A stretch of 50,147 nt of DNA, taken from positions 1-50,147 of the forward strand of contig JABSOI010000046.1 in assembly GCA_013216015.1 (NCBI GenBank). Direction: 5' to 3'. A model generated the notes under the pieces. It was not told the DNA's origin, did no database searches, and was given only the letters and a program-made list of their open reading frames with translations. Positions 30,286-39,851 of the stretch are shown one piece after another (positions within the stretch are counted from its first letter, which is position 1; every line of letters starts with the position of its first letter). This DNA comes from Alteromonadaceae bacterium (GTDB lineage Bacteria; Pseudomonadota; Gammaproteobacteria; Enterobacterales; Alteromonadaceae). Made by a program: the position numbers and the translations under genes.

Positions 30286-30330
30286 GAAGCTATTTAAAGC
30301 GAAGTTATTTAAAGCTAAGCTATTTAACAA
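30286..30330 (+). repeat. 15-bp tandem repeat downstream of pssA
   Basis: Three units: GAAGCTATTTAAAGC, GAAGTTATTTAAAGC, TAAGCTATTTAACAA. It begins 12 bases after the pssA stop. Same period as the array after yajR but a different sequence. Confidence 0.85.
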
Positions 30331-30365
30331 GTAATTAAACGAGTAAATTAAAAATTAGATGAATA

Positions 30366-30779
30366 ATGTTTAGTGAAAAAATAACACCACGTTTTAGTGA
30401 TACTGACGCACTGGGACATATAAATAATACTATGATCCCTATTTGGTTTGAAGGAGCCAGAGATCCTGTATTTCGTTTGTTTATGGCTGATTTGGATATT
30501 AAAAATTGGCAATTGATTCTGGCAAAGATTGATGTCTCGTATCATGCTCAAATGTTTTATGGCGAAGAAATAGAAATTAAAACCTTTATTAGTCGCATCG
30601 GTGGAGCTTCATTTGATGTTTATCAGGAGCTTTGGCAGAACGGTAGCCTATGTTCAAGTGGAACAGCGGCAATGGTTCATTATTGCTATAAAGAGCAAAG
30701 TTCCCGGAAAATCCCAGAGGACGTTAAAACATCACTATTACTGCATCAGAAACTACTGCATCACAAACCTGTTAAGTAA
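30366..30779 (+). CDS. Hotdog-fold acyl-CoA thioesterase (4HBT/YbgC type)
   Basis: 137 residues. The N-terminus carries RFSDTDALGHINNTMIPIWFE, the hallmark of 4-hydroxybenzoyl-CoA thioesterase-like enzymes, with the catalytic Asp usually in the DxxGHxNN region (here DTDALGHINN). Expected to hydrolyse short or medium acyl-CoA. The substrate cannot be read from sequence. It ends ten bases before the remnant of an AraC regulator, which may once have belonged to the same unit. Confidence 0.85.
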   Translation: MFSEKITPRFSDTDALGHINNTMIPIWFEGARDPVFRLFMADLDIKNWQLILAKIDVSYHAQMFYGEEIEIKTFISRIGGASFDVYQELWQNGSLCSSGTAAMVHYCYKEQSSRKIPEDVKTSLLLHQKLLHHKPVK

Positions 30780-30788
30780 TTATTCAGT

Positions 30789-31540
30789 ATGTTAAATAAA
30801 CCATCACAAAGTTCAATATTAATTGATGTTCGATATTATGGAGAAGAAAGCCAAACTCACCGTCATGATTATCATCAATTAGTTCTGCCTGTCAGTGGTG
30901 TATTAGAACTTGAAATAGATGGATTACAAGGAAAGGTAAGTAGTGAACATGCTGCGGTTATTACCGCAGATAATCGCCCCGCTTTTGTGCCGAACAACAA
31001 AATCAATTTATTGTCGCTAATGTCCCCTTGGTCTGGACAAATATTGTAAATAACCTCCCTCCATTTTTAAAATTATCAGCTGCACTGAGAAGTTATATTA
31101 ATTTCATTGCAGTTAGTCTTGAACAACAGACCGTGTCCTCCTTAACTCAAGAACATATTCTGATGTTACTGCTGGAGTTGATGTCGGAACAAATACAATC
31201 AAGTATTCAAATAGATAAACGTATTAACTTGGCTAAAGCATATTTAGATGACCATATATCGACTAAAGTATCTCTTTTGCAAGTAGCCAGTGCGTCTCAT
31301 TTAAGTGTCAGGCAATTATCTCAACTGTTCAAACAACAATTAGGTTTGTCACCCCAGCAATATCTACGTGAAAAAAGAATGAAAAAAGCTGTCAATCTGC
31401 TTACCCAATCAGACAACTCTATTCAAATTATTGCTGAAGAAGTCGGTTACCAAAGTTTATCGGCATTCAGTGATAGATTTCGCCAACACTTTGGTCGCTC
31501 CCCAAGTTATTTTCGCCTAATTGACAAAAACAAACGCTAG
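30789..31540 (+). pseudogene. AraC-family transcriptional regulator, frameshifted
   Basis: The N-terminal cupin-like part (MLNKPSQSSILIDVRYYGEE, THRHDYHQLVLPVSGVLELE) reads from ATG 30789. It leaves frame near 30985, where the other frame continues as AEQQNQFIVANVPLVW to the DNA-binding domain. Both helix-turn-helix motifs are intact there: VSLLQVASASHLSVRQLSQL and IQIIAEEVGYQSLSAFSDRF, ending FGRSPSYFR. One single-base indel thus splits a ~250-residue regulator. It lies directly upstream of a broken EamA transporter. Confidence 0.85.
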
Positions 31541-31628
31541 ATCGACAAAAACATTGTGCTTACATTTTATTATCATATATTCATCATCCTTTAGTGAAGA
31601 ATTAGTGAAAAATGAGTGAAGAATTGGC

Positions 31629-32525
31629 GTGATCTCAGAAAAAAAAGCAACCGCGATAGGCAGTATCGCCATTTTATTATGGGGAAGCCTTGCATTATTA
31701 TCGGATTTTAACCGTGAAATACCAACGTTTCAGTTAATGGCAATGAGTTTTTTTGTTGGTTTTATAGTGATAGCCATTAAATGGCAATGCACGGGAGTAA
31801 ATGCCCTGGTATTGTTTAAGCAGCCTATGAGCAAGTGGGCGCTGACTCTGTTTGGTTTGTTTGGCTATCACTTTTTTTATTTTATGGCTTGACGTTTTGC
31901 GCCGGTATTGCAAGCAAGTTTAGTGGCTTATTTATGGCCGCTGTTTATTATTATTCTAACCACTGTTTTGTTAAAACGAAAATTAAAGCCTGTCTTTTAT
32001 ATTAGCGTGATTTTATCTCTGACTGGCTGTTGGTTGCTTATTTGGCAAAAAGGGCTAACGTTGAGTTTACAATATTTTTGGGGTTACATATTTGCTTTTG
32101 CTGCAGCACTCATTTGGTCTTTATATTCTGTGTTATCGTCGTTCTTGCCTAAAACAGAGCCTGAAAATGAGTCCGAAAAAGAGCAGCAAGCCTCTTCAGA
32201 TTTTATTGGCTGGGCCTGCGGCATCACAGCTTTGCTGGCTGCTATTTGTCATTTTTTCTTAGAACAAACCTTATGGACGTTAACTGATTCCCAATGGTTA
32301 GGGGTTGTATTGCTTGGCGCAGGCCCTGTTGGCCTTGCTTTTGTGGTTTGGGATATTGGCGTTAAACATGGCAATTTGCCCTTATTAGGCACCTTATCTT
32401 ATCTGACACCATTAATATCAACGTCATTATTAATATTGTTGACTGATACCTCATTAACTTATCAGATAATTATTGGTGGTATTTTAATTATTGGAGGAGC
32501 AATAATGGCGGCCAAAAATAGTTAA
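31629..32525 (+). pseudogene. EamA/DMT-family transporter interrupted by one TGA
   Basis: The frame is open from GTG 31629 to 32525 except for TGA at 31890-31892 (YHFFYFMA-stop-RFAPVLQASLVAYLWPLF). The halves are in the same frame and together give 298 codons with about ten membrane helices, the normal size of drug/metabolite transporters. The stop falls after about 87 residues, in the well-conserved region before the AP-x-A-S-L-x-x-Y-L-W-P motif. Downstream restart at an internal start codon is not convincing. Substrate unknown; the family exports metabolites such as amino acids. Confidence 0.85.
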
Positions 32526-32560
32526 ATCTATAAAAAGTTGTTCGGACTCTTATGAATTCT

Positions 32561-33454
32561 TTAGTGATTTGCTATTATTTGAGTAAATAAATTACGAAGC
32601 CAGATATTAGCCGCGTCTTTATCCGCACTCTTATGCCAAAATAAATGCACTTCTATCGGCGGAAGTTCGAATGGCAAAGGATATATTGTAAAATCAAGTT
32701 GATCAGCCAGCCGTCTGGGAAGTGTCCAGAGTAAATTTGAGCGTTCAATCACCCGAATAGCTACCGTATGGTGTTTAACCCTAACTTTTATATTTCGTTG
32801 CTGACCTAGCTCTGTAAGAGCGAGATCTACAGAATCACCCCCTCTGCGACGGCTCGATACATGAAGATGGCCCATTGCTAAATATTGTTCCAGGTTTAAA
32901 TTATTCGTTATGCTCGGGTGATTGTGTCGAACAACGCAAACATATTCGTCGTGGATAAGGGGCAGTTTGCAAAGATTTTTGTCTGTTATCAAAGGAACAT
33001 CAAAAGCAAAATCCAAAGTGCCTGCAATAAGTTCTTTTGCCACTTTATCACGCGAAACATAATAGCTGTTCAGCGTCATTCTGGGGGCATTTTCTTGCAG
33101 GTATTGTATGGTTGACGGTAGGATCAATGATTCACAAAAGTCGTTCATGCTACAGTTTATTTGTCTGTTGGATTGAATCGGATTGAACTCGTCACCTTCT
33201 TGAACACTTATAGTGAGTAATTGTAATGCTTCCCGAATACCGTCAACGATATTTTTTGCAAAAGGCGTAGGAAGCATTCCGTCTGGTGTTCTGATGAACA
33301 GAGGATCATCAAAAGTTTTACGTAACCGTTTCAGGGCGTTACTGACGGCAGGCTGGGTAATACAAAGCACAGTCGCAGCTTTAGTTAGATTCCTTTGGCT
33401 GTAAATTGCCTCAAATACTAAAAATAAGTTTAAATCTACCTGGTTTAAGCGCAC
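32561..33454 (-). CDS. LysR-family transcriptional regulator
   Basis: 297 residues. N-terminal winged helix-turn-helix (VDLNLFLVFEAIYSQRNLTK, AATVLCITQPAVSNALKRLR) and a substrate-binding effector domain. The DPLFIRTPDGMLPTPFA turn after the DNA-binding part is typical. It is divergent from the six-gene acyl-CoA/kinase operon, the usual place for its activator, with a near-perfect palindrome between them. The effector is unknown; a CoA ester or hydroxy acid from the operon's pathway is a reasonable guess. Confidence 0.9.
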   Translation of the reverse strand: MRLNQVDLNLFLVFEAIYSQRNLTKAATVLCITQPAVSNALKRLRKTFDDPLFIRTPDGMLPTPFAKNIVDGIREALQLLTISVQEGDEFNPIQSNRQINCSMNDFCESLILPSTIQYLQENAPRMTLNSYYVSRDKVAKELIAGTLDFAFDVPLITDKNLCKLPLIHDEYVCVVRHNHPSITNNLNLEQYLAMGHLHVSSRRRGGDSVDLALTELGQQRNIKVRVKHHTVAIRVIERSNLLWTLPRRLADQLDFTIYPLPFELPPIEVHLFWHKSADKDAANIWLRNLFTQIIANH

Positions 33455-33491
33455 TTTATCAGCCTCTTTTTAATTTTCACTATCACTGCTA

Positions 33492-33509
33492 TGAATAATA
33501 TATCATTCA
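33492..33509. promoter_or_regulatory. Candidate LysR operator
   Basis: TGAATAATATATCATTCA, an 18-base dyad with one mismatched pair, in the 151-bp space between the divergent LysR gene and the reductase gene. Position and symmetry fit a LysR-type binding site; the protein's true motif is unknown. Confidence 0.45.
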
Positions 33510-33605
33510 GAAAATAAATTATGTTAATACCGTAACCCATAGTAAAGTTTTTTAAAGTTTTAACCGACGCTTGTGAGTGATCACAATATTCATGGAGTCA
33601 ATAAA

Positions 33606-34874
33606 ATGACCGTTCAAGAAAAAATATCCCCTGAGTTAGGGCAAGTTCTGGCTTTACCTAATGGTCACCAGATAAAAAACCGATTCTTTAAATCTGCCAT
33701 GAGTGAAGGTTTATCCACGGTTGATAATTGCCCGACAGAAAATTTAGTGCGTTTGTACGATGTCTGGTCCAAAGGCGGTACAGGTTTACTGGTGACTGGT
33801 AATGTGATGATTGACCCACAAGCTTTGGGTGAGCCACGTCAGGTGGTGGTCGAAGACGAGCGAGATCTTGAAATGCTTAAGCGCTGGGCTCAGGCGGCTA
33901 CACAAAATGGTAATGATTGCTGGGTGCAATTAAACCATCCGGGCAAGCAGGTACCTGGCAATATTCAAGCGGTACCGGTAGCACCTTCGGCAATTCCTCT
34001 GGGAGGTGGTTTAGAAAAAATCTTTAAAACCCCTCGTGCTCTGGGTGATGAAGAAATTAGAGTTATCATCAAACGCTTTGCCACTTCAGCTGCGGTAGTT
34101 AAAAAAGCTGGTTTTAGCGGAGTGCAGATCCACGGTGCCCACGGTTACCTTTTAAGTCAGTTTTTGTCGCCAAGGCACAATCAGCGTGATGACCAGTGGG
34201 GTGGTTCGTTACAAAACCGCATGCGTTTTGCTCTTGAGGTATACAAAGCTATCCGTGCGGCGGTGGGACCGGACTTCCCGGTAGGTATTAAATTAAATAG
34301 TGCAGATTTCCAACGCGGAGGTTTCACAGAAGAAGATTCGATGGCGGTGGTTAAAGCTCTGGCTGATGCTGGTATTGATCTGCTGGAAATTTCCGGTGGA
34401 ACTTATGAAGCACCTGCTATGACGGGTAAGCGTAAAAAAGATAAAGTGAAAGAAAGCACTAAACAACGCGAAGCTTATTTTTTGGATTATGCAGAGAAGG
34501 TTCGCAAATTGGTTGATGTACCTTTGGTCGTTACTGGAGGCTTTCGTACCTGCGAAGCAATGAAAGATGCTCTGGCCAGTGGTGCTACCGATATGATTGG
34601 TGTAGCAAGACCGCTGGCGGTCGAGCCTGATTTACCTAACCGTATTCTGGCGGGTGAACAATTTCATAGTCAGGTTAAACCACTGACCACAGGTTTTCGA
34701 TTGCTGGATAAAATTGCCGTGTTGGAAATTAACTGGTATGGGCAGCAGTTAGCACTTCTGGGTAAAGGCAAGCAACCACAACCGAACAAAAGTTGTATGT
34801 TAGCTTTTGTACAGACCTTAATGGCCCACGGGGTACAAGGTTTCCAGCGCCGACGCGCTAAAAACGGAAGTTAA
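33606..34874 (+). CDS. NADH:flavin oxidoreductase, old yellow enzyme family
   Basis: 422 residues from ATG 33606, which follows TGGAG at a good distance; a GTG at 33573 is an alternative. TIM-barrel FMN enzyme: GTGLLVTGNVMIDPQALG, WVQLNHPGKQ, GVQIHGAHGYLLSQFLSP (substrate His), DDQWGGSLQNRMRF and GATDMIGVARPLAVEPDL. It has no 4Fe-4S cysteine cluster, unlike fadH. Likely reduces an activated C=C bond of an enone, enal or enoyl intermediate. First gene of a co-directional six-gene set. Confidence 0.88.
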   Translation: MTVQEKISPELGQVLALPNGHQIKNRFFKSAMSEGLSTVDNCPTENLVRLYDVWSKGGTGLLVTGNVMIDPQALGEPRQVVVEDERDLEMLKRWAQAATQNGNDCWVQLNHPGKQVPGNIQAVPVAPSAIPLGGGLEKIFKTPRALGDEEIRVIIKRFATSAAVVKKAGFSGVQIHGAHGYLLSQFLSPRHNQRDDQWGGSLQNRMRFALEVYKAIRAAVGPDFPVGIKLNSADFQRGGFTEEDSMAVVKALADAGIDLLEISGGTYEAPAMTGKRKKDKVKESTKQREAYFLDYAEKVRKLVDVPLVVTGGFRTCEAMKDALASGATDMIGVARPLAVEPDLPNRILAGEQFHSQVKPLTTGFRLLDKIAVLEINWYGQQLALLGKGKQPQPNKSCMLAFVQTLMAHGVQGFQRRRAKNGS

Positions 34875-34920
34875 AAATTGAAATTAATTCGCTATTTTAA
34901 AATGATTTAATGGAACTTAT

Positions 34921-35712
34921 ATGTCTGAATTTTATTTGGTACGTCACGGACAAGCGTCTTTGGGAGCACAGAATTACGATAAACTTTCAGCTTTGGGTCA
35001 TCAACAAGCTATTTGGTTGGGGGAGTACTTCAAAGAGCGAAACATCTGTTTTGACCGCGTTTTAGTAGGCGATATGGTCCGGCATCAGGAAACTGCAGAA
35101 GGGATATGTAAAGGACTTGGCCGTGATATCGCAGATTTTGAAGTGTTGCCGGAATTAAATGAATTCGACTTTTATGGTTTGATTCAAGCCTATTTAAAAG
35201 ACTATCCCGAGTTGGGACCTTTAACTCACATGGAAAGTAATGTGGCGGGTAAAACGGTAACTCAAACGGGAAGTCAAACGCTCACTAAAACGATAAGTAA
35301 AACAGAAGCTAAAGTATATTTTCGGTTGTTGAAAAAAGCTATGCATGCCTGGCAAAAGGATCAATTATCCCAACCTCTTACTGAAAGCTGGGATGAATTC
35401 AAGCAACGTGTAAAAAGTGCGATGACCTTTATTCATAAAAGTAGCATTAATCAAACAAGCTCTGATCAGCATCGCTTTAGTTCGGAAAAAAAACAGCGTT
35501 TACTGGTGGTCAGTTCTGGTGGTGCCAAGGCGATGGCGATAAAACATATTCTGGGCATGGAGGATGATGGTGTGATGCGATTGAATTTACAAATCAAGAA
35601 CACCAGTGTTAGTCATTTTCGTTGCTCATCTGAGCATATTTTATTATCAAGTTTTAATCATGTTCCCCATTTAGAAAATCCGGAACGTCAATCATCTATT
35701 ACTTATAGTTAA
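34921..35712 (+). CDS. Histidine-phosphatase-family protein with an altered second motif
   Basis: 263 residues. The N-terminal LVRHGQAS (RHG at residues 8-10) gives the nucleophilic histidine and its arginine. The late catalytic motif, usually SHGG, reads [14 protein letters not shown], so the second histidine is replaced by Ser. A segment at about residues 117-134 is a fourfold 4-residue repeat ([16 protein letters not shown]). It stands between the reductase and the acyl-CoA dehydrogenase, so a phosphatase role on the kinase product or on a CoA-linked intermediate is conceivable; the changed motif leaves activity open. Confidence 0.8.
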   Translation: MSEFYLVRHGQASLGAQNYDKLSALGHQQAIWLGEYFKERNICFDRVLVGDMVRHQETAEGICKGLGRDIADFEVLPELNEFDFYGLIQAYLKDYPELGPLTHMESNVAGKTVTQTGSQTLTKTISKTEAKVYFRLLKKAMHAWQKDQLSQPLTESWDEFKQRVKSAMTFIHKSSINQTSSDQHRFSSEKKQRLLVVSSGGAKAMAIKHILGMEDDGVMRLNLQIKNTSVSHFRCSSEHILLSSFNHVPHLENPERQSSITYS

Positions 35713-35738
35713 AGGCCTTTGAGCCATCAGGAGTTACT

Positions 35739-36950
35739 ATGGATTTTGAATACAGTGATAAAGTCAAAGGACTTTTAGAACGTGTTACGGCGTTTATGGA
35801 TGAACATATATTTCCAGTTGAAGACAAAATACATGAACAAATAGCAGAAGATCCCTGGTCAACCCCCCCTTTAATGGAAGAATTGAAGGCTAAAGCTAAA
35901 GCGCAGGGGTTGTGGAATTTTTTCTTACCATTAAGTTATGGTAAATACAGTGCCGGTTTGACCAATTTAGAATATGCCCCACTGGCAGAGGCTATGGGCA
36001 AAGTATTGTGGGGATCGGAAGTGTTCAACTGTTCTGCGCCAGATACCGGTAATATGGAAGTATTGGCTAAATATGGCAATGAAGCACAAAAAAAACAATG
36101 GTTAGAACCTCTTTTAGCAGGCAAGATACGTTCAGCTTTTGCGATGACAGAGCCTGAAGTAGCTTCGAGTGACGCGACGAACATTGAAACTCGTATTGAA
36201 CGTGATGGCGATGAATATGTGATCAACGGCAGGAAATTCTTTATTAGTGGAGCATGCCGCAAGCAATGTGAAATAATGATTGTGATGGGGAAAACTGATC
36301 CAGAGAATAGCAACCGTTATCTTCAGCAATCACAAATTTTAGTGCCAATGAATACACCGGGTGTAATTAAGGTTAGGCCAATGAAAGTGTTTGGTTATAA
36401 CGATGCACCAGAAGGACATGCTGAAATTATTTTTGATAATGTAAGAGTGCCTGTCGGTAATATTATTCTGGGTGAGGGCAAAGGCTTTGAGATTGCTCAA
36501 GGTCGTTTGGGTCCCGGCCGAATTCATCACTGTATGCGCTCTGTTGGTGCGGCTCAACGTGCGTTGGACTTAATGTGTAAACGTGTGAATGAACGTATAG
36601 TATTTGGTCAGCCATTAATTAAACAGCAATCAATTCGTGAAGATATTGCCAAGTCAGCTTGCCAGATAGAACAAGCGCGTTTAATGACGCTTAAAGCGGC
36701 ACAAAAAATGGATGCCGAAGGTAATAAAGCTGCCAAAGAGTTAATTTCCATGATTAAAATTGTTGCACCAAGTATGGCTCTGGACGTGATTGACCGTGCT
36801 ATTCAATGTCATGGTGCGGTGGGTTTGAGTCAGGATACTTGCCTGGGACATATGTTTGCGATGCAGCGTACGTTACGTTTGGCAGATGGTCCGGATCAAG
36901 TACATATGATGCAGTTGGGCCGGGACTTAGCTAAACGTTATGCTGGCTAA
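35739..36950 (+). CDS. Acyl-CoA dehydrogenase (ACAD10/11, LvaC-like)
   Basis: 403 residues, FAD flavoprotein. Visible landmarks are [18 protein letters not shown] (flavin/substrate loop), [12 protein letters not shown], the C-terminal helical bundle ([14 protein letters not shown]) and the [14 protein letters not shown] and LADGPDQVH segments. The GPDxVH wording is typical of the ACAD11-like branch. Its direct neighbour is an APH-type kinase; in mammals these two domains are fused in ACAD10/11, and in Pseudomonas putida they are LvaC and LvaA. Expected role: dehydrogenation or rearrangement of a 4-phospho-acyl-CoA. Preceded by CAGGAG. Confidence 0.88.
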   Translation: MDFEYSDKVKGLLERVTAFMDEHIFPVEDKIHEQIAEDPWSTPPLMEELKAKAKAQGLWNFFLPLSYGKYSAGLTNLEYAPLAEAMGKVLWGSEVFNCSAPDTGNMEVLAKYGNEAQKKQWLEPLLAGKIRSAFAMTEPEVASSDATNIETRIERDGDEYVINGRKFFISGACRKQCEIMIVMGKTDPENSNRYLQQSQILVPMNTPGVIKVRPMKVFGYNDAPEGHAEIIFDNVRVPVGNIILGEGKGFEIAQGRLGPGRIHHCMRSVGAAQRALDLMCKRVNERIVFGQPLIKQQSIREDIAKSACQIEQARLMTLKAAQKMDAEGNKAAKELISMIKIVAPSMALDVIDRAIQCHGAVGLSQDTCLGHMFAMQRTLRLADGPDQVHMMQLGRDLAKRYAG

Positions 36951-37021
36951 TGTTAATTAGGAGAATAATTTTTACCGCGAACCTGTCACTGACACAATTA
37001 TAATCTTTAGGGAAAACAATA

Positions 37022-38086
37022 ATGTCTAATGTTGGCGATTTTCAAATTGAAACAGCTAAAATTGAAACTGATGAAAATGAAAAGTTAACGGTGTACCTGG
37101 AAAAGCATGTTGAAGGTTTTCTGGGGCCGATGACAATGGAGAAATTCACCGGAGGTCAATCTAACCCAACCTTTAAGGTGAATGCGAAATCTGGTGTTTA
37201 TGTATTGCGCCGTCAGCCACCAGGTAAATTATTAAAATCTGCTCATGCAGTTGATCGTGAATATAAAGTAATAGACGCACTTAAGAATAGTGACGTACCC
37301 GTGGCTAAGGTTTTTCATCTTTGTGAAGACCCAGAAGTTATTGGCACAATGTTTTATTTAATGGAGTTTTGTGAGGGCAGAGTTTTCTGGAATGCCTCAC
37401 TGAGAGAAATTACAGATAATGCCATACGTACAGTCATGTACGATAACATGAATAAAACCCTTGTTGCCTTGCACAGTGTAGACCTGGATGCCTGTGGTTT
37501 ACGTGATTATGGTAAGCCAGGGAATTATTTCAAGCGTCAGCTGGAGCGTTGGGGAGCTCAGTACCGAGCTTCTGCATTACAAAAAATCGATGCAATGGAT
37601 CAGTTGAATCTGTGGTTAGTCGCCAATCAACCTGAAGATGATGGACGAGTAACTTTAGTGCATGGTGATTTCCGCCTGGACAACATGATGTTTGATCCCC
37701 AAACAGCTGAAATTATTGCGGTACTCGACTGGGAACTCTCTACCTTGGGTCACCCGTTTGCCGATTTAGCCTATCAATGTATGCAACTTCGCATGCCACA
37801 GGGTATTGGCAGCCTTGATGGCTTGAAAGGCGTTGACCGTGCCAGTTTAGGTATTCCTTGTGAAGAAGAATATGTCGCTCAATATTGCCAGAGAATGGGC
37901 ATAGAAAAAATTGATAACTGGACCTTTTGTCTGGCTTTTAGTTTTTTCAGGTTAGCTGCAATTGCTCAGGGGGTTGCCAAGAGAGCATCCGAGGGTAATG
38001 CATCGAATAAAGAAGCTGGCAAAGTGGGGGCTTTTGTCGAACCTCTGGCGATGATGGCTTTAGAAATAATTAAAAATGAAACTTAA
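37022..38086 (+). CDS. APH-family kinase (ACAD10/11 kinase domain, LvaA-like)
   Basis: 354 residues, aminoglycoside phosphotransferase fold. N-lobe: KFTGGQSNPTFKV and VYVLRRQPPGKLL (Lys/Arg for ATP). C-lobe: VHGDFRLDNMMF (catalytic loop HGDxxxxN) and AVLDWELSTLGHPFADLAY (DxE metal site). The RRQPPG stretch is typical of the branch that phosphorylates hydroxyacyl-CoA rather than antibiotics. By homology with LvaA it would phosphorylate the 4-hydroxyl of 4-hydroxyacyl-CoA. It lies 71 bases after the acyl-CoA dehydrogenase. Confidence 0.85.
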   Translation: MSNVGDFQIETAKIETDENEKLTVYLEKHVEGFLGPMTMEKFTGGQSNPTFKVNAKSGVYVLRRQPPGKLLKSAHAVDREYKVIDALKNSDVPVAKVFHLCEDPEVIGTMFYLMEFCEGRVFWNASLREITDNAIRTVMYDNMNKTLVALHSVDLDACGLRDYGKPGNYFKRQLERWGAQYRASALQKIDAMDQLNLWLVANQPEDDGRVTLVHGDFRLDNMMFDPQTAEIIAVLDWELSTLGHPFADLAYQCMQLRMPQGIGSLDGLKGVDRASLGIPCEEEYVAQYCQRMGIEKIDNWTFCLAFSFFRLAAIAQGVAKRASEGNASNKEAGKVGAFVEPLAMMALEIIKNET

Positions 38087-38087
38087 T

Positions 38088-38110
38088 ATACCCAAGTAGT
38101 GTTGGTATAG
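38088..38110. repeat. Tiny remnant of a family B end
   Basis: TATACCCAAGTAGTGTTGGTATA reads as two TATACC/GGTATA ends brought together, as if an element had been lost leaving its tips. In the 62-bp gap between the kinase and the first SDR gene. Confidence 0.4.
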
Positions 38111-38148
38111 AATTGCTAAATAGTTGAGAATATTTTTAGGAGTACAGC

Positions 38149-38916
38149 ATGAATAAAAACCTATTTGATCTAACCGGGAAAATTGCTTTAGTAAGTGGCG
38201 CCAGTCGTGGTATTGGTGAAGAAATTGCGAAAACACTGGCCGATAACGGTGCCCATGTCATTGTGTCCAGTCGTAGAATAGCCGATTGCCAGGCGGTGGC
38301 TGACACTATCATTGCTGGGGGAGGTACAGCAGACGCTTTTGCCTGCAACGTTGGCAATATGGATGATATTAAAGCGGTATTTGAATACATTAAACAAAAT
38401 CATCAAGGTAAATTAGACATTTTGGTAAATAATGCTGCAGCCAATCCCTACTTTGGTCATATTTTGGATACGGATATCGGCGCTTTTCAGAAAACGGTTG
38501 ATGTAAATATTCGTGGTTACTTTTTTATGTCTGTCGAAGGTGGAAAGTTAATGCGTGAAAATGGTGGTGGAGCCATTGTAAATACCGCATCGGTAAATGC
38601 GTTACAGCCTGGAGATATGCAGGGTATTTATTCTGTAACAAAGGCCGCTGTGGTAAATATGACTAAAGCCTTTGCCAAGGAATGTGCACAATTTAATATT
38701 CGATGTAATGCCTTGTTACCCGGTTTAACGAAAACAAAGTTTGCTGGCGCTTTATTCACCCATAAAGCTGCTTATGAAGAAGCTATCAAAACCATTCCGA
38801 TGAAACGTCATGCCGAACCTGCTGAAATGGCTGGCACTGTGTTGTATCTTGTGTCGGATGCCAGTAGTTACACCACTGGAGAATGTATTGTCGTAGATGG
38901 CGGCTTAACTATTTAG
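38149..38916 (+). CDS. Short-chain dehydrogenase/reductase 1
   Basis: 255 residues, classical SDR. Cofactor motif SGASRGIG near residue 16, NNAA (ILVNNAAANP), catalytic Ser in NTASVNA and YxxxK as YSVTK. The C-terminal TGECIVVDGGLTI is typical. The Arg-containing turn SSRR after the second strand suggests NADP(H). Preceded by AGGAG. Likely oxidises or reduces a hydroxyacyl group in the operon's pathway. Confidence 0.9.
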   Translation: MNKNLFDLTGKIALVSGASRGIGEEIAKTLADNGAHVIVSSRRIADCQAVADTIIAGGGTADAFACNVGNMDDIKAVFEYIKQNHQGKLDILVNNAAANPYFGHILDTDIGAFQKTVDVNIRGYFFMSVEGGKLMRENGGGAIVNTASVNALQPGDMQGIYSVTKAAVVNMTKAFAKECAQFNIRCNALLPGLTKTKFAGALFTHKAAYEEAIKTIPMKRHAEPAEMAGTVLYLVSDASSYTTGECIVVDGGLTI

Positions 38917-38950
38917 TTTAATTTTAATTTATAAAAAGGAAGGACATACA

Positions 38951-39712
38951 ATGGATCCTCTATTAGATTTCACCGGGAAAGTCGCTTTAATTACCGGGGC
39001 AGCCCAAGGTTTTGGTAAATTAATTGCGCAAGAACTGGCTGTACGTGGCGCTAAATTAGTGATTGGCGATATTAACTATGAAGGTGTAAAAGAGGTAGCA
39101 CAAGCGTTATCTGCCCAAGGCGCTGAGGTTATTGCATTGGATTGTGATGTTTCTAAAAATACAGATTGCAAAGAGATGGTTGATATCGCGGTTAAAAACT
39201 TTGGTCAGCTTGATATTGCCGTGAACAATGCAGGTGTTGCACATGACTGGACTCCGCTGCATGAAACAGATGAAGCATTAATGGACAGGCAGTTCAGTGT
39301 CAATGTTAAAGGCGTACAATTTGGTATGCGTCATCAAATTACTCAAATGCTAACGCAAAGCAGCGGAAGTATTCTTAATGTCAGCTCAATGGCGGGCTTG
39401 ACTGGCGCTCCAAAAGTGTCGGCTTATTCATCGGCAAAACATGCCGTTATCGGTTTAACCAAATCGGGTGCAGTTGAATATGGTCGTCATAATATTCGTA
39501 TTAATGCCGTGTGCCCATTTTTTACTTTGACCAATATGGTAACCGATATGGCTGATGAAGAGTCTTTGGCTTTTTTGAGTAAAGGTGCCCCCATGAAACG
39601 CCTTGGCGAGCCTGAAGAAATAGTCGCTATGATGCTGATGATTTTGTCTCCGGCAAATACCTATATGACAGGGCAATGTATTGCAATTGACGGTGGTGTA
39701 TCTGCTAGCTGA
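38951..39712 (+). CDS. Short-chain dehydrogenase/reductase 2
   Basis: 253 residues, a second classical SDR. Cofactor motif TGAAQGFG, an acidic Asp at the end of strand 2 (VIGDINYEG) that points to NAD(H), NNAG, NVSSMAGL and YSSAK. It lies 34 bases after SDR 1 with AAGGAAGG upstream. The two SDRs differ in sequence and probable cofactor, so they are unlikely to be a recent duplication. Last gene of the operon. Confidence 0.9.
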   Translation: MDPLLDFTGKVALITGAAQGFGKLIAQELAVRGAKLVIGDINYEGVKEVAQALSAQGAEVIALDCDVSKNTDCKEMVDIAVKNFGQLDIAVNNAGVAHDWTPLHETDEALMDRQFSVNVKGVQFGMRHQITQMLTQSSGSILNVSSMAGLTGAPKVSAYSSAKHAVIGLTKSGAVEYGRHNIRINAVCPFFTLTNMVTDMADEESLAFLSKGAPMKRLGEPEEIVAMMLMILSPANTYMTGQCIAIDGGVSAS

Positions 39713-39851
39713 GTATGAATTGAATGCTGGTTTACAACTATAGTTAACGCGTTACGCCTAACAACAGCACAATAGTTTGTTATGGTCATTTTTTTGGGCA
39801 GGATTAACCTGATGTTTGTGGTATTAGCTTAAAATTTAGCTGCAAATTAAT

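Noticed and set aside
37022-38086. Aminoglycoside resistance phosphotransferase
   Set aside because: The fold is the same, but the RRQPPG wording and the acyl-CoA dehydrogenase neighbour point to the hydroxyacyl-CoA kinase branch.
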